Assembly (NCBI GenBank): GCA_000467935.1
Contig: KI259864.1
Coordinates: 1 to 6,622, forward strand
Origin: Peptostreptococcaceae bacterium oral taxon 113 str. W5053
GTDB taxonomy: Bacteria; Bacillota; Clostridia; Tissierellales; Peptoniphilaceae
Direction of reading: 5' to 3'
Length of the DNA stretch: 6,622 bases
The notes under the pieces were generated by a model, which made no database searches, had not been told where the DNA came from, and saw only the letters and a list, made by a program, of their open reading frames with translations. The position numbers and the translations under genes were made by a program. Each line of letters begins with the position of its first letter. Position 1 is the first letter of the stretch. This document shows positions 6,518-6,622 of this stretch, one piece after another.

Positions 6518-6622
6518 TTATGTAATCTTATTTGTCGCTCGCTTCCTTGTTTCCTTGATTTTCTCAGTATTCATTGAACCAAAATATTTTTTAGCAGAAA
6601 GGTCTTGGCGTAAGTCATAATT
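6518..6622 (-). CDS. C-terminal end of an unidentified gene (partial)
   Basis: The frame is open from the window edge for 34 codons to a TAA at 6518. It reads NYDLRQDLSAKKYFGSMN and then a basic tail, TEKIKETRKRATNKIT. The composition (many Lys, Thr, Asn; no membrane segment) fits the end of a soluble, possibly nucleic-acid-handling protein. I do not recognise the family. It is on the same strand as everything downstream and is probably the preceding gene of the element. With so little sequence, a chance open frame is possible but less likely given the protein-like composition. Confidence 0.5.
   Translation of the reverse strand, partial: NYDLRQDLSAKKYFGSMNTEKIKETRKRATNKIT

Noticed and set aside
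6496..6519. Plus-strand hairpin AACAGA/TCTGTT followed by a T-run, terminator-like
   Set aside because: The stem has only 6 AT-rich pairs with an 8-nt loop, and no plus-strand gene lies upstream. On the minus strand it has no U-run after it.

Overview
The window is AT-rich, with the gene content and strong AAGGAGG-type ribosome binding sites of a low-GC Bacillota (Firmicutes). It looks like the recombination end of an integrative or mobilisable element. No host housekeeping gene, rRNA, tRNA or CRISPR array is visible. Every gene I can support lies on the minus strand, so transcription runs from high to low coordinates.

Region by region, in the direction of transcription: (1) 6622-6518 holds the C-terminal 34 codons of an unidentified gene whose start is outside the window. 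(2) 6517-6345 is a short spacer with a possible 12-residue mini-ORF and an alternative upstream start for the next gene. (3) 6344-6114 encodes a 76-residue protein resembling the small accessory proteins of Gram-positive conjugative elements. (4) 6113-5974 is a leader region with an extended -10 promoter, two stem-loops and an 11-nt inverted repeat around the predicted transcription start. (5) 5973-1074 holds three complete large serine recombinases (556, 560 and 514 residues). They are packed with 0- and 1-nt gaps, and the ribosome binding sites of the second and third lie inside the preceding gene. (6) 1081-44 encodes a protein with an ORF6N DNA-binding domain and a phospholipase-D-like C-terminal part. 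It overlaps the third recombinase gene by 8 nt. (7) 43-1 has no gene, but carries a short echo of the third recombinase's C-terminal coding sequence.

The three recombinases each keep the catalytic serine, the conserved arginines, the recombinase domain, a four-cysteine zinc ribbon and a coiled-coil segment. They are diverged from one another, so this looks like a maintained three-protein integration/excision module rather than a fresh duplication. From memory, three-serine-recombinase modules occur in some streptococcal ICEs (Tn1806/ICESluvan type), so the architecture is probably not unique, but the division of labour is little understood. The most unusual sequence signals are a perfect 13-bp-arm palindrome inside the ORF6N coding region and a 12-bp repeat flanking the ORF6N gene that suggests it was inserted at the 3' end of the recombinase operon.
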